DNA of 50,005 bases from contig CAIMVG010000025.1 of the NCBI GenBank assembly GCA_903844845.1, positions 1 to 50,005 of the forward strand. The letters are read 5' to 3'. Source of the DNA: an uncultured Dehalococcoidia bacterium. Lineage in GTDB: Bacteria > Chloroflexota > Dehalococcoidia > Dehalococcoidales > UBA1222. The position numbers and the translations under genes were made by a program. The notes beneath the pieces were generated by a model. The model did not search any database. It saw only the letters and a list, made by a program, of their open reading frames with translations, and was not told the origin of the DNA. This document shows, in pieces, positions 18,303 to 26,933 of the stretch (position 1 is the stretch's first letter; each line of letters starts with the position of its first letter).

Positions 18303-19632
18303 GACCGGGGCCAAGGCGAGCCAGGGTGATCTTTGCTCCAAATGCAAAGGGGCCGGTTTTGTGCATCCCCTGCTTCCTGACGGAAAAACAGATTACCGCA
18401 ATACTGTTCCGTGCGTCTGCGCGCTTGAAGTTGAAGCCGGGAAGCGCCATCTCCGTTTAGAAGGACTTTCAAATCTCGGGGCCCTCAAAAACCTCACCTT
18501 TGACAAACTAATGAGACAGGGAAGAAACGGGGCCAGCGAAAGCCAGCGCCTCTTCGGCGCGGCTTATGATTCCGCCAGAAAATTCGCTGCCGAACCCACG
18601 GGTTGGCTTGTTTTCATCGGCCCGACCGGTAGCGGTAAAACCCACCTGGCGGCTGCCGTTGCGAGTGAACGCATCGAAAGAGGCGGCTCCGTGTTTTTTA
18701 TCACAGCCCCCGACTTACTGGACCACCTGAGGGCTGCGTTCAACCCTGAAAGTGAAATCAGCTACGATCGCCTCTTCGAACAGGTGCGTAACACACCGCT
18801 GCTTATTCTAGACGACCTGGGAAACCAGGCGAGCACCCCCTGGGCCCAGGAAAAGTTGGACCAGTTATTGAATCACCGTTTCAGTTACGAATTGCCGACG
18901 GTCCTCACAACCGAACGCCGGGTCGAACAACTGGATGAAAGGCTGCGCAGCCGACTCGGCGACACAAGGATTTGCCAGAGCTTTTTGCTTGAGGAAAATA
19001 AAGGGGCTGATGACTGTGCCTGGGCCACAGGGCTCGAGCTCCAAAAAAGCATGACTTTTGCGACCTTCGATTACAGGCGTGTTAACTTGCCGCAGGAACA
19101 ACAGGACAACCTGGAACGCGCCTATCGCCTGGCCCTGGAGTTCGCAAAGTCACCTGAAGGATGGATAGTTTTCCAGGGAGCTACGGGTTGCGGTAAAACA
19201 CACCTGGCGGCGGCGATAATCAATTTCCAATACCAGGCAAGAAAACCCGGTTTGTTCGTTGTCGTCCCGGAGTTTCTGGACCATCTTCGATCGACTTTCA
19301 GCCCCGATTCCAAGGTAACCTACGACCAGATGTTCGAAAGGGTAAAAACCAGCCCGGTGCTGGTACTGGATGACTTTGGCGAACAGAGCACGACTCCCTG
19401 GGCCCAGGAGAAGCTCTATCAGGTCATCAACTACCGTTACAACGCCCAATTGCCGACGGTCATCACCACCAGCAAGTCCCTTGAAGAGCTGGAAGGCCGA
19501 ATCAGTTCACGCCTGGCTGACCACAAGATGAGCACCCCGTTTGCGTTGATGGCACCCGATTACCGCACGGATATACGCTCGACCACACAGGCTAAAAGGC
19601 CTTATATCAAAAAGAGCGCTTCGCGGGGATAA
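18220..19632 (+). CDS. DnaC/DnaI-like helicase loader with two tandem AAA+ ATPase domains
   Basis: Protein of 470 aa, about twice the usual DnaC/IstB-like length. A four-cysteine zinc module comes first (CSKC near residue 39, CVC near 67), as in DnaI. Two full AAA+ domains follow. Domain 1 has Walker A GPTGSGKT (134-141), Walker B LLILDDLG (about 194) and arginine-finger region ERLRSRL. Domain 2 has GATGCGKT (320-327), LVLDDFG (about 381) and GRISSRL. The two share long matching stretches such as KTHLAAA, FLDHLR or LLDHLR, and STPWAQEKL or TTPWAQEKL, so they arose by internal duplication. ATG 18220 follows a GAAGG site and lies inside the end of the dnaD-like gene. Loading of DnaB is inferred from the operon. 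Confidence 0.92.
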   Translation: MERINETIKKTTLTNTPKAPTGTLSSVKTGAKASQGDLCSKCKGAGFVHPLLPDGKTDYRNTVPCVCALEVEAGKRHLRLEGLSNLGALKNLTFDKLMRQGRNGASESQRLFGAAYDSARKFAAEPTGWLVFIGPTGSGKTHLAAAVASERIERGGSVFFITAPDLLDHLRAAFNPESEISYDRLFEQVRNTPLLILDDLGNQASTPWAQEKLDQLLNHRFSYELPTVLTTERRVEQLDERLRSRLGDTRICQSFLLEENKGADDCAWATGLELQKSMTFATFDYRRVNLPQEQQDNLERAYRLALEFAKSPEGWIVFQGATGCGKTHLAAAIINFQYQARKPGLFVVVPEFLDHLRSTFSPDSKVTYDQMFERVKTSPVLVLDDFGEQSTTPWAQEKLYQVINYRYNAQLPTVITTSKSLEELEGRISSRLADHKMSTPFALMAPDYRTDIRSTTQAKRPYIKKSASRG

Positions 19633-19680
19633 TAACAGGCAAGGGGCACATTATTCGGAGAACGGGATTCTGGAAAGGGC

Positions 19681-20148
19681 TCAGACCGGAGCCAGAGAAA
19701 CCGTACCAAGGTCAGGCCCGGAAATTTCTTGGGGTGTAACTTTTAAGGTCATTTCATTGACTAATTCCCGCAACCGGTTCATGTCTGCCTCGGAAAGATC
19801 GGCAGCGGGAATGATGCTGATTTCCTGTTCAGGGTCGCCTTCTTTGTAGCAACAACCAATTTTTATCACGCTGTGTTCATAAGCGTAGAACGTCAATTTT
19901 ACCCGTGAAACTCCCGCGGCATTGTCTTTTTGAAACCCTTCGAGGCGGATATTGCTTAACGGATAATTATCTTCAGCCTTTTCGGATTCACCCATCCAGA
20001 TCGACAACTTCATGTCCTGCTGAGAATCGATGGCAGTCGTGACGGTCACGCTGCGGCGCGCCGGAAGCGGACTGGCTTTGGGGATAACAACCACGAAATC
20101 GCCGTTATGCGATGATAAACCGATAGACCATTTTGCGACTGCTGCCAT
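19681..20148 (-). CDS. uncharacterised protein
   Basis: Not recognised. Starting at ATG 20148 it would have 155 aa; an in-frame TTG at 20178 would add ten residues. The composition is that of a soluble globular protein, with beta-rich middle segments (VKLTFYAYEHSVIKIGCCY) and a C-terminal helical stretch SEADMNRLRELVNEMTLKV. No signal peptide or membrane segment is seen. Upstream on the minus strand TTGACA is followed by a poor -10 (TAGAGT) very close to ATG 20148, so this may also be leaderless. It converges with the primosome operon. A shift in gene style here gives no functional clue. Confidence 0.7.
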   Translation of the reverse strand: MAAVAKWSIGLSSHNGDFVVVIPKASPLPARRSVTVTTAIDSQQDMKLSIWMGESEKAEDNYPLSNIRLEGFQKDNAAGVSRVKLTFYAYEHSVIKIGCCYKEGDPEQEISIIPAADLSEADMNRLRELVNEMTLKVTPQEISGPDLGTVSLAPV

Positions 20149-20278
20149 ATATTGAAACTCTAATAGATTGACGTTCAAGTGTCAACCTCGAAGGCTTTCT
20201 CATTTTGATTTGACTAGTTGCGGCAGACTCTTTAGCATATAAGTTCATCAAAGCATCGTTTATGCGGAAGCCCATCCA

Positions 20279-20452
20279 ATGGAAAGAACGACCGCCGACG
20301 ACAGTGTGGTGCGGGACACGAATGATTTCGGGCAACTCCTGTACAGACTGGTGTTATTGCCTAAAACAACCACGGGGGCCGTTAAACTCCGCCTCGTTAA
20401 TGTGATTAAACCCGATATTTTAATTCTAATATCGAGAAAGGGAAAGAATTGA
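20279..20452 (+). CDS. possible 57-aa hypothetical protein
   Basis: Small open frame from ATG 20279 to TGA 20452 whose end overlaps the TTG start of the zinc-ribbon gene (TTGA). A CGGAAG stretch lies 9 bases upstream as a possible ribosome site. The predicted product has a hydrophobic middle (LLYRLVLLP) and a C-terminus KPDILILISRKGKN. No family is recognised. It could be a real upstream partner of the next gene or a chance frame. Apart from this, the 300 bases after the minus-strand gene at 20148 show nothing. Confidence 0.3.
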   Translation: MERTTADDSVVRDTNDFGQLLYRLVLLPKTTTGAVKLRLVNVIKPDILILISRKGKN

Positions 20453-20730
20453 AAGATCTTGAAATTGAGATCCATTGCCCCCATTGCGACTCGGGGATGA
20501 ACGTGATGCTGAGCCAGATAGCCCGGGAAGAAACGGTCCATTGCCATTCATGCAAAAAGCCCATTCACATGAAGCCCGACCCGAAACCAAGCCAGGAAGA
20601 AAAAATCAGGGTAATCAAGTCTCTAGAAGATATCAACCTGTCCATGAAGAAAATAACCGATGCCCCTGCCAAACCGGAACCCGACCGGGATAACAGCATC
20701 GGGAATAATAAATCGCACCAGAACCTTTGA
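20449..20730 (+). CDS. small zinc-ribbon protein
   Basis: Protein of 93 aa with two CxxC pairs (HCPHCDSGM and HCHSCKKPI) about 22 residues apart near the N-terminus. That is a typical zinc ribbon of the kind that binds nucleic acid or ribosomal partners. The rest is charged and probably disordered, ending NKSHQNL. Start TTG 20449 follows the purine-rich AGAAAGGGAAAG. There is no downstream partner until the HNH gene 92 bases later. Function is unknown. Confidence 0.7.
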   Translation: MKDLEIEIHCPHCDSGMNVMLSQIAREETVHCHSCKKPIHMKPDPKPSQEEKIRVIKSLEDINLSMKKITDAPAKPEPDRDNSIGNNKSHQNL

Positions 20731-20822
20731 GCTTGTCAGGAATCATAGTTCAGTCGGAAGGATATTTGCCTGCCGGGCCGTTATTGGCCTAAAATATAAA
20801 ATTATATAACAGCGAGGGATGG

Positions 20823-21341
20823 GTGATAATAAACTCTCCGGTGCTGGTCCTAAATCAGAGTTACGAACCACTGAACATCTGCCAGGCACGAAGGGCGCTC
20901 GCCCTAATCCTGGAGGGCAAAGCGGAGATGCTTGAGGATGGCCTTGGATTTTTACATACTTCCCGGGCTTCTTATTCGATACCTTCGGTAATAAAACTTG
21001 AATATACCGTGCGAAGGCCCCGGCCTGACAGCAAACTGACACGTCTCGGGGTATTTTACAGAGACGGTTTTGTTTGCCAGTATTGCGGGCGGGAAACGAC
21101 ACTTACCATCGACCACGTTATCCCTCGGTTCCAGGGTGGAAAACACACGTGGGAAAATGTCGTGGCCGCGTGCGTCTCATGCAACCGGCACAAGGCAGGG
21201 AGAACGCCTGAACAGGCTAACATGAAACTTAAAAAAATCCCTGTGAAACCGCGCAACCAAGGCACTTTTTTCTTGCCGCAGCGTTACACCGGCAACGTTT
21301 CACGCTGGGAGAAGTACCTCACCAAGTTCGGAGCAGGCTAG
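20823..21341 (+). CDS. HNH endonuclease-family protein
   Basis: Protein of 172 aa. The C-terminal half contains an HNH motif: CQYC (zinc), TIDHVIPRFQGGKHTWENVVAAC, then VSCNRHKAG. The N-terminal half begins PVLVLNQSYEPLNICQARRAL, the signature of a widespread stand-alone HNH family found in many bacterial chromosomes (including cyanobacteria and Chloroflexota), function not established. Start GTG 20823 follows GCGAGGGAT; an A/T-rich -10 (TATAAA or TATAAC) lies about 20-35 bases upstream. It is not associated with an intron or intein here. Confidence 0.9.
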   Translation: MIINSPVLVLNQSYEPLNICQARRALALILEGKAEMLEDGLGFLHTSRASYSIPSVIKLEYTVRRPRPDSKLTRLGVFYRDGFVCQYCGRETTLTIDHVIPRFQGGKHTWENVVAACVSCNRHKAGRTPEQANMKLKKIPVKPRNQGTFFLPQRYTGNVSRWEKYLTKFGAG

Positions 21342-21367
21342 GTATTTTCCGGGGAAAACGTTACTTT

Positions 21368-22348
21368 TCAGATACCGTCATCTTCAACCGGGAGGGTTTC
21401 AGACGGCGCAGTGTCATCGACCCCGGGTTGAATAACTTCTGCGGATTTTTCGTCAGGTTCTGCTGCCGCGGCGCCTGTTGAAAAAACCTCCGGCGTCAAG
21501 GGCTGTACGGGCCTCTGCATCGGCTGAGGCCTTGGTTCAACCGGCCTGTTCTCCATTACCTTAACTTTGGAAGCCAGTGCCTCAAGGCGCACGCCGGTCT
21601 CGTATTCTACCAGGACTTTTTCTTCCAGAGTATTATGCCCGACGACCAATGCCGGGCCGGCCTCGGTCATAACATGTTGACCTTCACGCGGCATCTTCTC
21701 TTTGATCGCCCGATATTGTTCACACTCGTAACCCAGGCAGCATAACAAGCGGCCGCAAACTCCGGATATCTTCATGGGATTCAGGGGAAGGTCCTGAACT
21801 TTAGCCATTTTTATGGAAACGGGCGAAAATTCATCCAGGAAAGCCGCACAGCAATGCTCCCTCCCGCACCTGCCGAAACCGCCCAACAGCTTCGTCTCAT
21901 CCCTCGGACCCACCTGGCGCAGTTCCACCCTGACTTTGAGGTTATGGCTCAAATCGCGCACGAGTTCACGAAAATCTATACGGCCTTCGGCGCTGAAAAA
22001 TATGGTAAGATGTGACGCATCAAGATTATATTCCGCAGAAATGAGTTTCATGGGCAAAGCAAGCGTACTCACCAGCCGCCCCGCTTCTTTGAGTGCCTCA
22101 CTCTCTTTACCGCAAAGCCGCGCGGCTCTTTCCACGTCCTCCGGGGCAGCGAGACGGACTACAGGTTTGAGCGGGCCGGCTAATTCACCGGCGGTCTCGG
22201 TTGTCGTGAATACTACCGCCCGGCCCAACCCCAAACCGTTGGTTGTTTCCACAACGACATTGTCCCCCAGTTTTAGCGCTATGCCTGCGGGATCGAAATG
22301 ATATATTTTTCCGCTCTTGCGGAAGCGGACACCTACAATTTCAGCCAT
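21368..22348 (-). CDS. ricT: PSP1-domain protein RicT (YaaT)
   Basis: Homologue of Bacillus RicT/YaaT, part of the RicAFT complex affecting RNase Y activity and development. It has 326 aa, with the PSP1 core in the first 220 residues: GRCGREHCCAAFL, KMAKVQDLPLNP and SGVCGRLLCCLGYE, containing the cysteines that bind Fe-S clusters in the Bacillus complex. A low-complexity Pro/Glu-rich tail (about residues 260-326) follows. It lies 24 bases after holB, the same holB-ricT order seen in Bacillus. RicA and RicF are not in the window. Family assignment is secure; the RNA-processing role in this organism is inferred. Confidence 0.93.
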   Translation of the reverse strand: MAEIVGVRFRKSGKIYHFDPAGIALKLGDNVVVETTNGLGLGRAVVFTTTETAGELAGPLKPVVRLAAPEDVERAARLCGKESEALKEAGRLVSTLALPMKLISAEYNLDASHLTIFFSAEGRIDFRELVRDLSHNLKVRVELRQVGPRDETKLLGGFGRCGREHCCAAFLDEFSPVSIKMAKVQDLPLNPMKISGVCGRLLCCLGYECEQYRAIKEKMPREGQHVMTEAGPALVVGHNTLEEKVLVEYETGVRLEALASKVKVMENRPVEPRPQPMQRPVQPLTPEVFSTGAAAAEPDEKSAEVIQPGVDDTAPSETLPVEDDGI

Positions 22349-22372
22349 ATTATCTCCTGTGAAACGGACATA

Positions 22373-23386
22373 TTATTTCTGATACGGGGGCAAATCCAGC
22401 ATCAGCACCTCGAGGGCGAGGCGGGGGTTCGCATTCTGGCGCAACTGTTTCTGCACCTGCGTAATCGCCCCTATCGCGTCCCGTATCTGTGTTATGTTAA
22501 ATCCTCCGCTGATCGATTGCAACCTGCTCGAATAATCCATGTTGGTCAGATCCCCCGGGAGCCCCGCTTTTAGCAAAAGCAGGTCCCTCCAAACACCAAG
22601 CCAGGCTTCCAGGGTTTCCCTTACCTCGGCCTTCTTCTGTGTAAAACGCGCGGATAATTCCCCTGTATATTCAAATCGTGAATCCAGATCGCTTTCGATC
22701 ACATCGATGAGCTGTTCAATACGGTCAGCCCGAAAATCGAGGACCGTTTGATCATCAGCTGCCGAAAAAGCCCAACCCGGCCTCCCACAGCTCATGCGGC
22801 TGATAAGGGCGGCTTTTTCGGGTGGCATGCCCCGTTGAACAAGCGAGGCCGCGATTTTTTCGACTGCAACCGGTTTGAGATCAAGACGCTGGCACCGGGA
22901 TATAACGGTTTCAGGCAGGCGCTTCGGCTCAGACGCCAGCAAAATAAATACTACCTTTTCCTGTGGCTCCTCGAGAGTTTTCAACATACAGTTGGCAGCT
23001 TCTGCAGACAGAAGTTCTGCTTCCCCGATAATGAAGACACGGTACCCCCCTTCAAACGGGGGCAGGCTCGCCCAATGCTGGATATCGTTGCGGATTTGGT
23101 CGATCCCGATTTCCGAGTGTGAACGGTCTTCTTCGGAAACGGCCGAACCCAGCGTAACGACCTGAACGTCGGGATGCGAAAGAGCCATGATACGAAGGCA
23201 TTGAGAGCAGGTTCCGCAGGGAGAATCCGAAGATCGGCAGTTCAAGGCCTGCGCCAGGGTCAGGGCTACAGTCATTTTACCGACATGAGTCGGGCCGCTG
23301 ATGAGGTAGGCGTGTCCCAGGTTCCCTGTTTCCAAACTGCGCTTGAGCCGGGCCAACGCCGATTCATGTCCTACAATCGGCCACAT
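22373..23386 (-). CDS. holB: DNA polymerase III delta' subunit
   Basis: Clamp-loader subunit, 337 aa. The AAA+ domain begins GHESALARLKRSLETGNLGHAYL with P-loop GPTHVGKMT. The usual Lys-Thr/Ser is Lys-Met, consistent with the non-hydrolysing delta' role. The zinc module CRSSDSPCGTCSQC is at about residues 50-63, followed by LLSAEAANCMLKTLEEP, SRCQRL and a helical C-terminal domain. It lies 16 bases after lysA and 24 before ricT, in one minus-strand operon. The dnaX and holA genes are elsewhere. Confidence 0.92.
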   Translation of the reverse strand: MWPIVGHESALARLKRSLETGNLGHAYLISGPTHVGKMTVALTLAQALNCRSSDSPCGTCSQCLRIMALSHPDVQVVTLGSAVSEEDRSHSEIGIDQIRNDIQHWASLPPFEGGYRVFIIGEAELLSAEAANCMLKTLEEPQEKVVFILLASEPKRLPETVISRCQRLDLKPVAVEKIAASLVQRGMPPEKAALISRMSCGRPGWAFSAADDQTVLDFRADRIEQLIDVIESDLDSRFEYTGELSARFTQKKAEVRETLEAWLGVWRDLLLLKAGLPGDLTNMDYSSRLQSISGGFNITQIRDAIGAITQVQKQLRQNANPRLALEVLMLDLPPYQK

Positions 23387-23402
23387 GAATTAGCCTCCAA
23401 TC

Positions 23403-24710
23403 CTACAGCGAATCGCAGCGTGTGAGGTCCTGATAGGTCTCGCGGCGGCGTACCAGCCGATCGTGGCCATCCGCCAACATCACGATAGGAGCCTTTAGGG
23501 AGGCATTATAATTGCTGGACATCGGGATACAGTATGCTCCGCATACAGGGATAGCAATCACATCTGCGCCCTTGACGGGCGGCAATTTAATATTTTTGAC
23601 CAATATATCACCCGACTCGCAGAAACGGCCGGCGATGGTGACGGCGTCAGTATCTTTATCATTCATCTTGCCGGCTAAAACGGCTTCGTATTTCGAGTCA
23701 TAAAGTGCCGGCCTGATGTTGTCTGCCATCCCTCCGTCAACGGAAACATACCGCAGCGGCCCGGCAACATCTTTGATATTGCCAGCTTTATACAACGCGA
23801 CTCCTGACCGTGCTACGATAGCACGTCCCGGTTCGATAACCAGCCCGGGGAGAGCCAACTTAAGCTGTCCGCATTTTGCCACTATACCGGAAGTGATCTT
23901 TTCGGCAAAATACGAAATTTCGGGTACCCTGTCCTCGAGGGTGTAGGCCACCCCGTAACCGCCGCCGATATTGAATTCTTCAAGCTCAAATCCATATTTG
24001 TATTTCATCTCGGCTGCCATCTCCAGAATCAGGTCAATCGATTCCAGGTAGGGGTTAACCTCCGCAATGAGCGAGCCTACATGAAAATGTAGGCCGACAA
24101 GGTTAACTGACGGAGCCGCCATCGCCCGAGAAACAGCTTCTTCAGCCATGTAAAGCGGGAAACCGAATTTGCTGCCAGCCCCTCCGGTGGCTATATGGCT
24201 GTGCGTATGGGCTTCGATCCCGGGTGTAATACGAAGCAGAATATCAGGAATGTGCCCGCTCTCTTCGGCCATCGAAGTCAACCGAGCCAGGTCGTCCATC
24301 CCGTCTACAACGAACCTGCCGACATGTCGGCTCAAGGCAGTTTTGATCTCTTCCGCGGATTTGTTGTTGCCGTGAAAATAAACCATGTCCATGGGGAACC
24401 CTGCGGATTCTGCGATAAAAAGCTCGCCTCCGGACACCACATCAAGCCCAATGGCTTCTTCTTTTAACAGTGCCGCCATCGCCCCATTCAAGAACGCTTT
24501 GCCGGCATAGACCACCGTGGTATCGGGATAACGTTTGCCGAACTCATTTTTGAATTCGCGGCACTGCTTTCTAATCGTGAGTTCATCGAGAACATAGAGG
24601 GGAGTTCCGTATTTAACGGCCAAATCGAGGGTATCGCAACCACCTATCACAAGGTGGCCTGCTTTATTGATCTCGGAAGCAACCGGGAAAAGTTTTATTC
24701 TGCTATTCAT
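23403..24710 (-). CDS. lysA: diaminopimelate decarboxylase
   Basis: PLP enzyme of the final lysine-synthesis step (meso-diaminopimelate to L-lysine), 435 aa. The PLP lysine lies in VVYAGKAFL (about residue 70). Further motifs are HVGS, the glycine-rich ELEEFNIGGGYGV, EPGRAIVARSG and the C-terminal CESGD...GAYCIPMSSNYN of fold-III decarboxylases. The start ATG 24710 has AGGAAGAG upstream. First gene of a lysA-holB-ricT operon, a functionally mixed unit. Arginine decarboxylase relatives are longer, so lysA is the best call. Confidence 0.96.
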   Translation of the reverse strand: MNSRIKLFPVASEINKAGHLVIGGCDTLDLAVKYGTPLYVLDELTIRKQCREFKNEFGKRYPDTTVVYAGKAFLNGAMAALLKEEAIGLDVVSGGELFIAESAGFPMDMVYFHGNNKSAEEIKTALSRHVGRFVVDGMDDLARLTSMAEESGHIPDILLRITPGIEAHTHSHIATGGAGSKFGFPLYMAEEAVSRAMAAPSVNLVGLHFHVGSLIAEVNPYLESIDLILEMAAEMKYKYGFELEEFNIGGGYGVAYTLEDRVPEISYFAEKITSGIVAKCGQLKLALPGLVIEPGRAIVARSGVALYKAGNIKDVAGPLRYVSVDGGMADNIRPALYDSKYEAVLAGKMNDKDTDAVTIAGRFCESGDILVKNIKLPPVKGADVIAIPVCGAYCIPMSSNYNASLKAPIVMLADGHDRLVRRRETYQDLTRCDSL

Positions 24711-24759
24711 CTCTTCCTATGATAGCAAGCATAAGGATTTCCCGTCAATCAAAATGGCT

Positions 24760-24789
24760 TTGACTGGGCACGTGAAGGTTTAATATAAT
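24760..24789 (+). promoter_or_regulatory. promoter upstream of the His-tailed protein
   Basis: TTGACT (24760-24765), an 18-base spacer and TATAAT (24784-24789). This implies a leader of about 105 bases before ATG 24901. A second A/T-rich -10-like TATTCT near 24860 could give a shorter one. Confidence 0.5.
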
Positions 24790-24900
24790 CGTAGTGTACA
24801 AACCTGAAACCGGGGGGAATAGTACAGGAATATTTTATCTCGCCGATTTTCTCATAAAATAATATTCTAATACTGCAAATTACACCTGAGGAGGAGAAAT

Positions 24901-25599
24901 ATGTCAGAAACACTGGGAAAGATAGAAAAACCCGAGGCCAGCCAATTCAAGTTCGGCCGCAAGCTTTTCTTCGTGCCGCTCATCTTTAGATCCATCGAAA
25001 AAGATGCGTCGCTCTCAGAATTGGCATCACGTTATTGGAGCGAGGTTGAAAACCAGATAGACGGGCTGGAATCCAAGCTTTCAGCGGTAAAAAGAATATA
25101 TCATGAGATGCTTGTGGGCGAGGACGATTCCCGACACCTGAGTGAACTGAGCTCGGGAAGCGAGAAACTTGTTGGAATCTTAAAGAACAGAGGGGGCGTG
25201 TTAACCTATATCGAGGACCCCGAGGTACTGGGTGAGTTCCTGGACTGGGGGCGGTGTATCTCAATCGGATTACGCAGCCCGGCAGTCTTTGAAAAAGTCT
25301 ACAAGGCTTATGAAGAAGCGGACTGTAAGCGCCTCGAACTGCTCGCCAAAAAGATCGATGAAACGCTCGGGACGGATGAATCCTCGGTTTTATTCATGCG
25401 TGAAGACCACAGACTCCAATTTCCTTCAGATATCCAGGTATTCTACGTAGCTCCGCCCTCGCTAGATGCGATCCAGCGGGCTCTGAGAGAGAAACAGGAA
25501 GAGAGGCGCCGACGCGCCGGTCAAGAACAAGAGCACGAACATGCGAACGACAGCGACCACGAGCATCCAGACGAACCGCCAAAATCGGAAAACGATTAA
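24901..25599 (+). CDS. uncharacterised soluble protein with His/Glu-rich tail
   Basis: Not recognised; 232 aa. It has a strong ribosome site (GAGGAGG) and its own promoter, so it is probably well expressed. Residues 1-195 look like a mostly helical globular domain, with segments SELASRYWSEVENQIDGLESKL and LSSGSEKLVGILKNRGG. A cysteine at position 118 lies in GRCISIGL and one at 141 in EADCKR. The last 35 residues are very polar (RRRRAG, then EQEHEHANDSDHEHPDEPP), a histidine/acid tail that could bind divalent metals. No signal peptide or membrane helix is seen. It is monocistronic and followed by a strong hairpin. Confidence 0.85.
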   Translation: MSETLGKIEKPEASQFKFGRKLFFVPLIFRSIEKDASLSELASRYWSEVENQIDGLESKLSAVKRIYHEMLVGEDDSRHLSELSSGSEKLVGILKNRGGVLTYIEDPEVLGEFLDWGRCISIGLRSPAVFEKVYKAYEEADCKRLELLAKKIDETLGTDESSVLFMREDHRLQFPSDIQVFYVAPPSLDAIQRALREKQEERRRRAGQEQEHEHANDSDHEHPDEPPKSEND

Positions 25600-25604
25600 A
25601 CAGT

Positions 25605-25630
25605 TAAGGGGGAGCATAAGCTCCCCCTTA
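25605..25630. terminator. hairpin between convergent genes
   Basis: An 11-bp inverted repeat (TAAGGGGGAGC / GCTCCCCCTTA) with a four-base loop lies between the His-tailed gene and the HAD gene. The T-run is short on both sides, so termination strength is uncertain. Confidence 0.65.
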
Positions 25631-25669
25631 GAATATTCGCAACATCGGTTTTGATCCGATTCGGTTACC

Positions 25670-26365
25670 TCATATCCGATCTGTGATTTCCGTCAAACTA
25701 TTGATTTTTTCGGCGGCCGGTATCTCGTCGAAGTAGCCGCCCCGGTCCAACAACAGCGCCTGCATCCCTGCCCCTCGGGCTCCCTGAACATCGACCACCC
25801 ATTGATCGCCCACATAGAGGACTTCTCCCGGAGACACCCCCATCAACTCGGCACCTTTCCGGAAAATCTCTTTTTGGGGTTTGGAAGTGCCTGCTTCATG
25901 AGAGGTCAGTCTTACCTTGATCGAGTTCAAAATACCCAGTTTTTCAAGGAGAGGCGAAATATCCCTGTCAGCATTGGAAATGATCCCGAGGGGCAATTTT
26001 CGGGCCGTAAGGGAATTTAATGCAGGTATAACATCGCCGAAAAGAACCAGGTCATATTTTGCATTTTTCATATCGCTCAAAATGGTTTTGATGATCTCAG
26101 GGTCAGGTAAAATGCCGGCTTCTTTCAACACAACTGCCTGATACTCATACCAGAGTTCCGCAGTTTCTTCCTTGCTGCGATCTTTTAACGCTTTTTTCCC
26201 CGTTTCGCGGTAGAAAAACTCATCAGCAGTGACCAGCGGGCGACGGAGTTTTTTAGCTGGTATTTCGATCCCCATGCGTGCCAGGGTACCCGCGACACTC
26301 TCTTCTCTCGGGGGATCGTAACCGATCAAAGTGTGATACAAATCAAAAAATACAGCTTTTACCAT
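25670..26365 (-). CDS. HAD-superfamily phosphatase
   Basis: Hydrolase of 231 aa with Rossmann-like HAD core and a helical cap inserted after motif I. Motif I is DLYHTL: the second Asp of the usual DxDxT is replaced by His (FFDLYHTLIGY), as in several HAD1 enzymes that keep phosphatase-like folds. Motif II is SNAD, the motif III lysine is in SKPQKEIF, and motif IV is VGDQWVVDVQGA. The substrate cannot be told. Start ATG 26365 is preferred; an in-frame TTG at 26407 would add 14 residues. A TACAAT -10 lies just upstream. The 286-base gap after its start shows no gene. Confidence 0.85.
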   Translation of the reverse strand: MVKAVFFDLYHTLIGYDPPREESVAGTLARMGIEIPAKKLRRPLVTADEFFYRETGKKALKDRSKEETAELWYEYQAVVLKEAGILPDPEIIKTILSDMKNAKYDLVLFGDVIPALNSLTARKLPLGIISNADRDISPLLEKLGILNSIKVRLTSHEAGTSKPQKEIFRKGAELMGVSPGEVLYVGDQWVVDVQGARGAGMQALLLDRGGYFDEIPAAEKINSLTEITDRI

Positions 26366-26651
26366 GCTCGGTCTTTCATTCCAACGGCATTCATAAAAAT
26401 CAATCAATTGTATCTATTCCAGATACGTTAGTAAAGAAAAAGCAGCATGTAGAATATAATCCTGCAAACATAAATCTAAAGCTTCATAAGAATTGACAGC
26501 TAAGTATGCCTGATATAGAATATTGCGAACGTTAAAGGCGCAAGGCGTCGCGCCCTTGTGGGAATCACATTCAGGCATGAGATGCAGCAACTTTTCTGGA
26601 TAAGTTTCCCGGAACCAGAGTAAATCCATTTTGTCGTTTGCAGGAGTAAAC

Positions 26652-26840
26652 ATGGGCAACAATGTAAAAAAATCGAATGAAACCAGGACCACCGTCGGGG
26701 TCAAGCAGAGCACGAAAGATAAATTGGACCAGAACCGCGCTCCCGGACAATGCTACGATGGATTCATTTGCCAACTGGTGGACCTCTGGGAACAGACCGG
26801 AGACGCTAAAAAGGGATCGGCTCGAAAAACCAGGGTGTAG
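26652..26840 (+). CDS. small ribbon-helix-helix-like protein
   Basis: Protein of 62 aa. Its core (RTTVGVKQSTKDKLDQNR, then YDGFICQLVDLW) has the beta-strand plus two-helix pattern of ribbon-helix-helix DNA-binding proteins, including small antitoxin-like ones common in archaea and Chloroflexota. GCAGGAGT lies before ATG 26652, a good ribosome site. No toxin-like gene is adjacent: the next gene is 340 bases away and unrelated. It may regulate its own promoter or be an orphan antitoxin. The fold assignment is moderate. Confidence 0.65.
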   Translation: MGNNVKKSNETRTTVGVKQSTKDKLDQNRAPGQCYDGFICQLVDLWEQTGDAKKGSARKTRV

Positions 26841-26933
26841 CAACATACACTACCCCGGCACAGGCGGCTCGCAGTGTTGACATCCCAGAACTTCTCAACG
26901 ACGGCACTATCGGTTGCAGTATATGCCAATCGG

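Noticed and set aside
26414-26846. minus-strand frames of about 90-100 aa around the ribbon-helix-helix gene
   Set aside because: They lack ribosome sites and overlap the better-supported small plus-strand gene.
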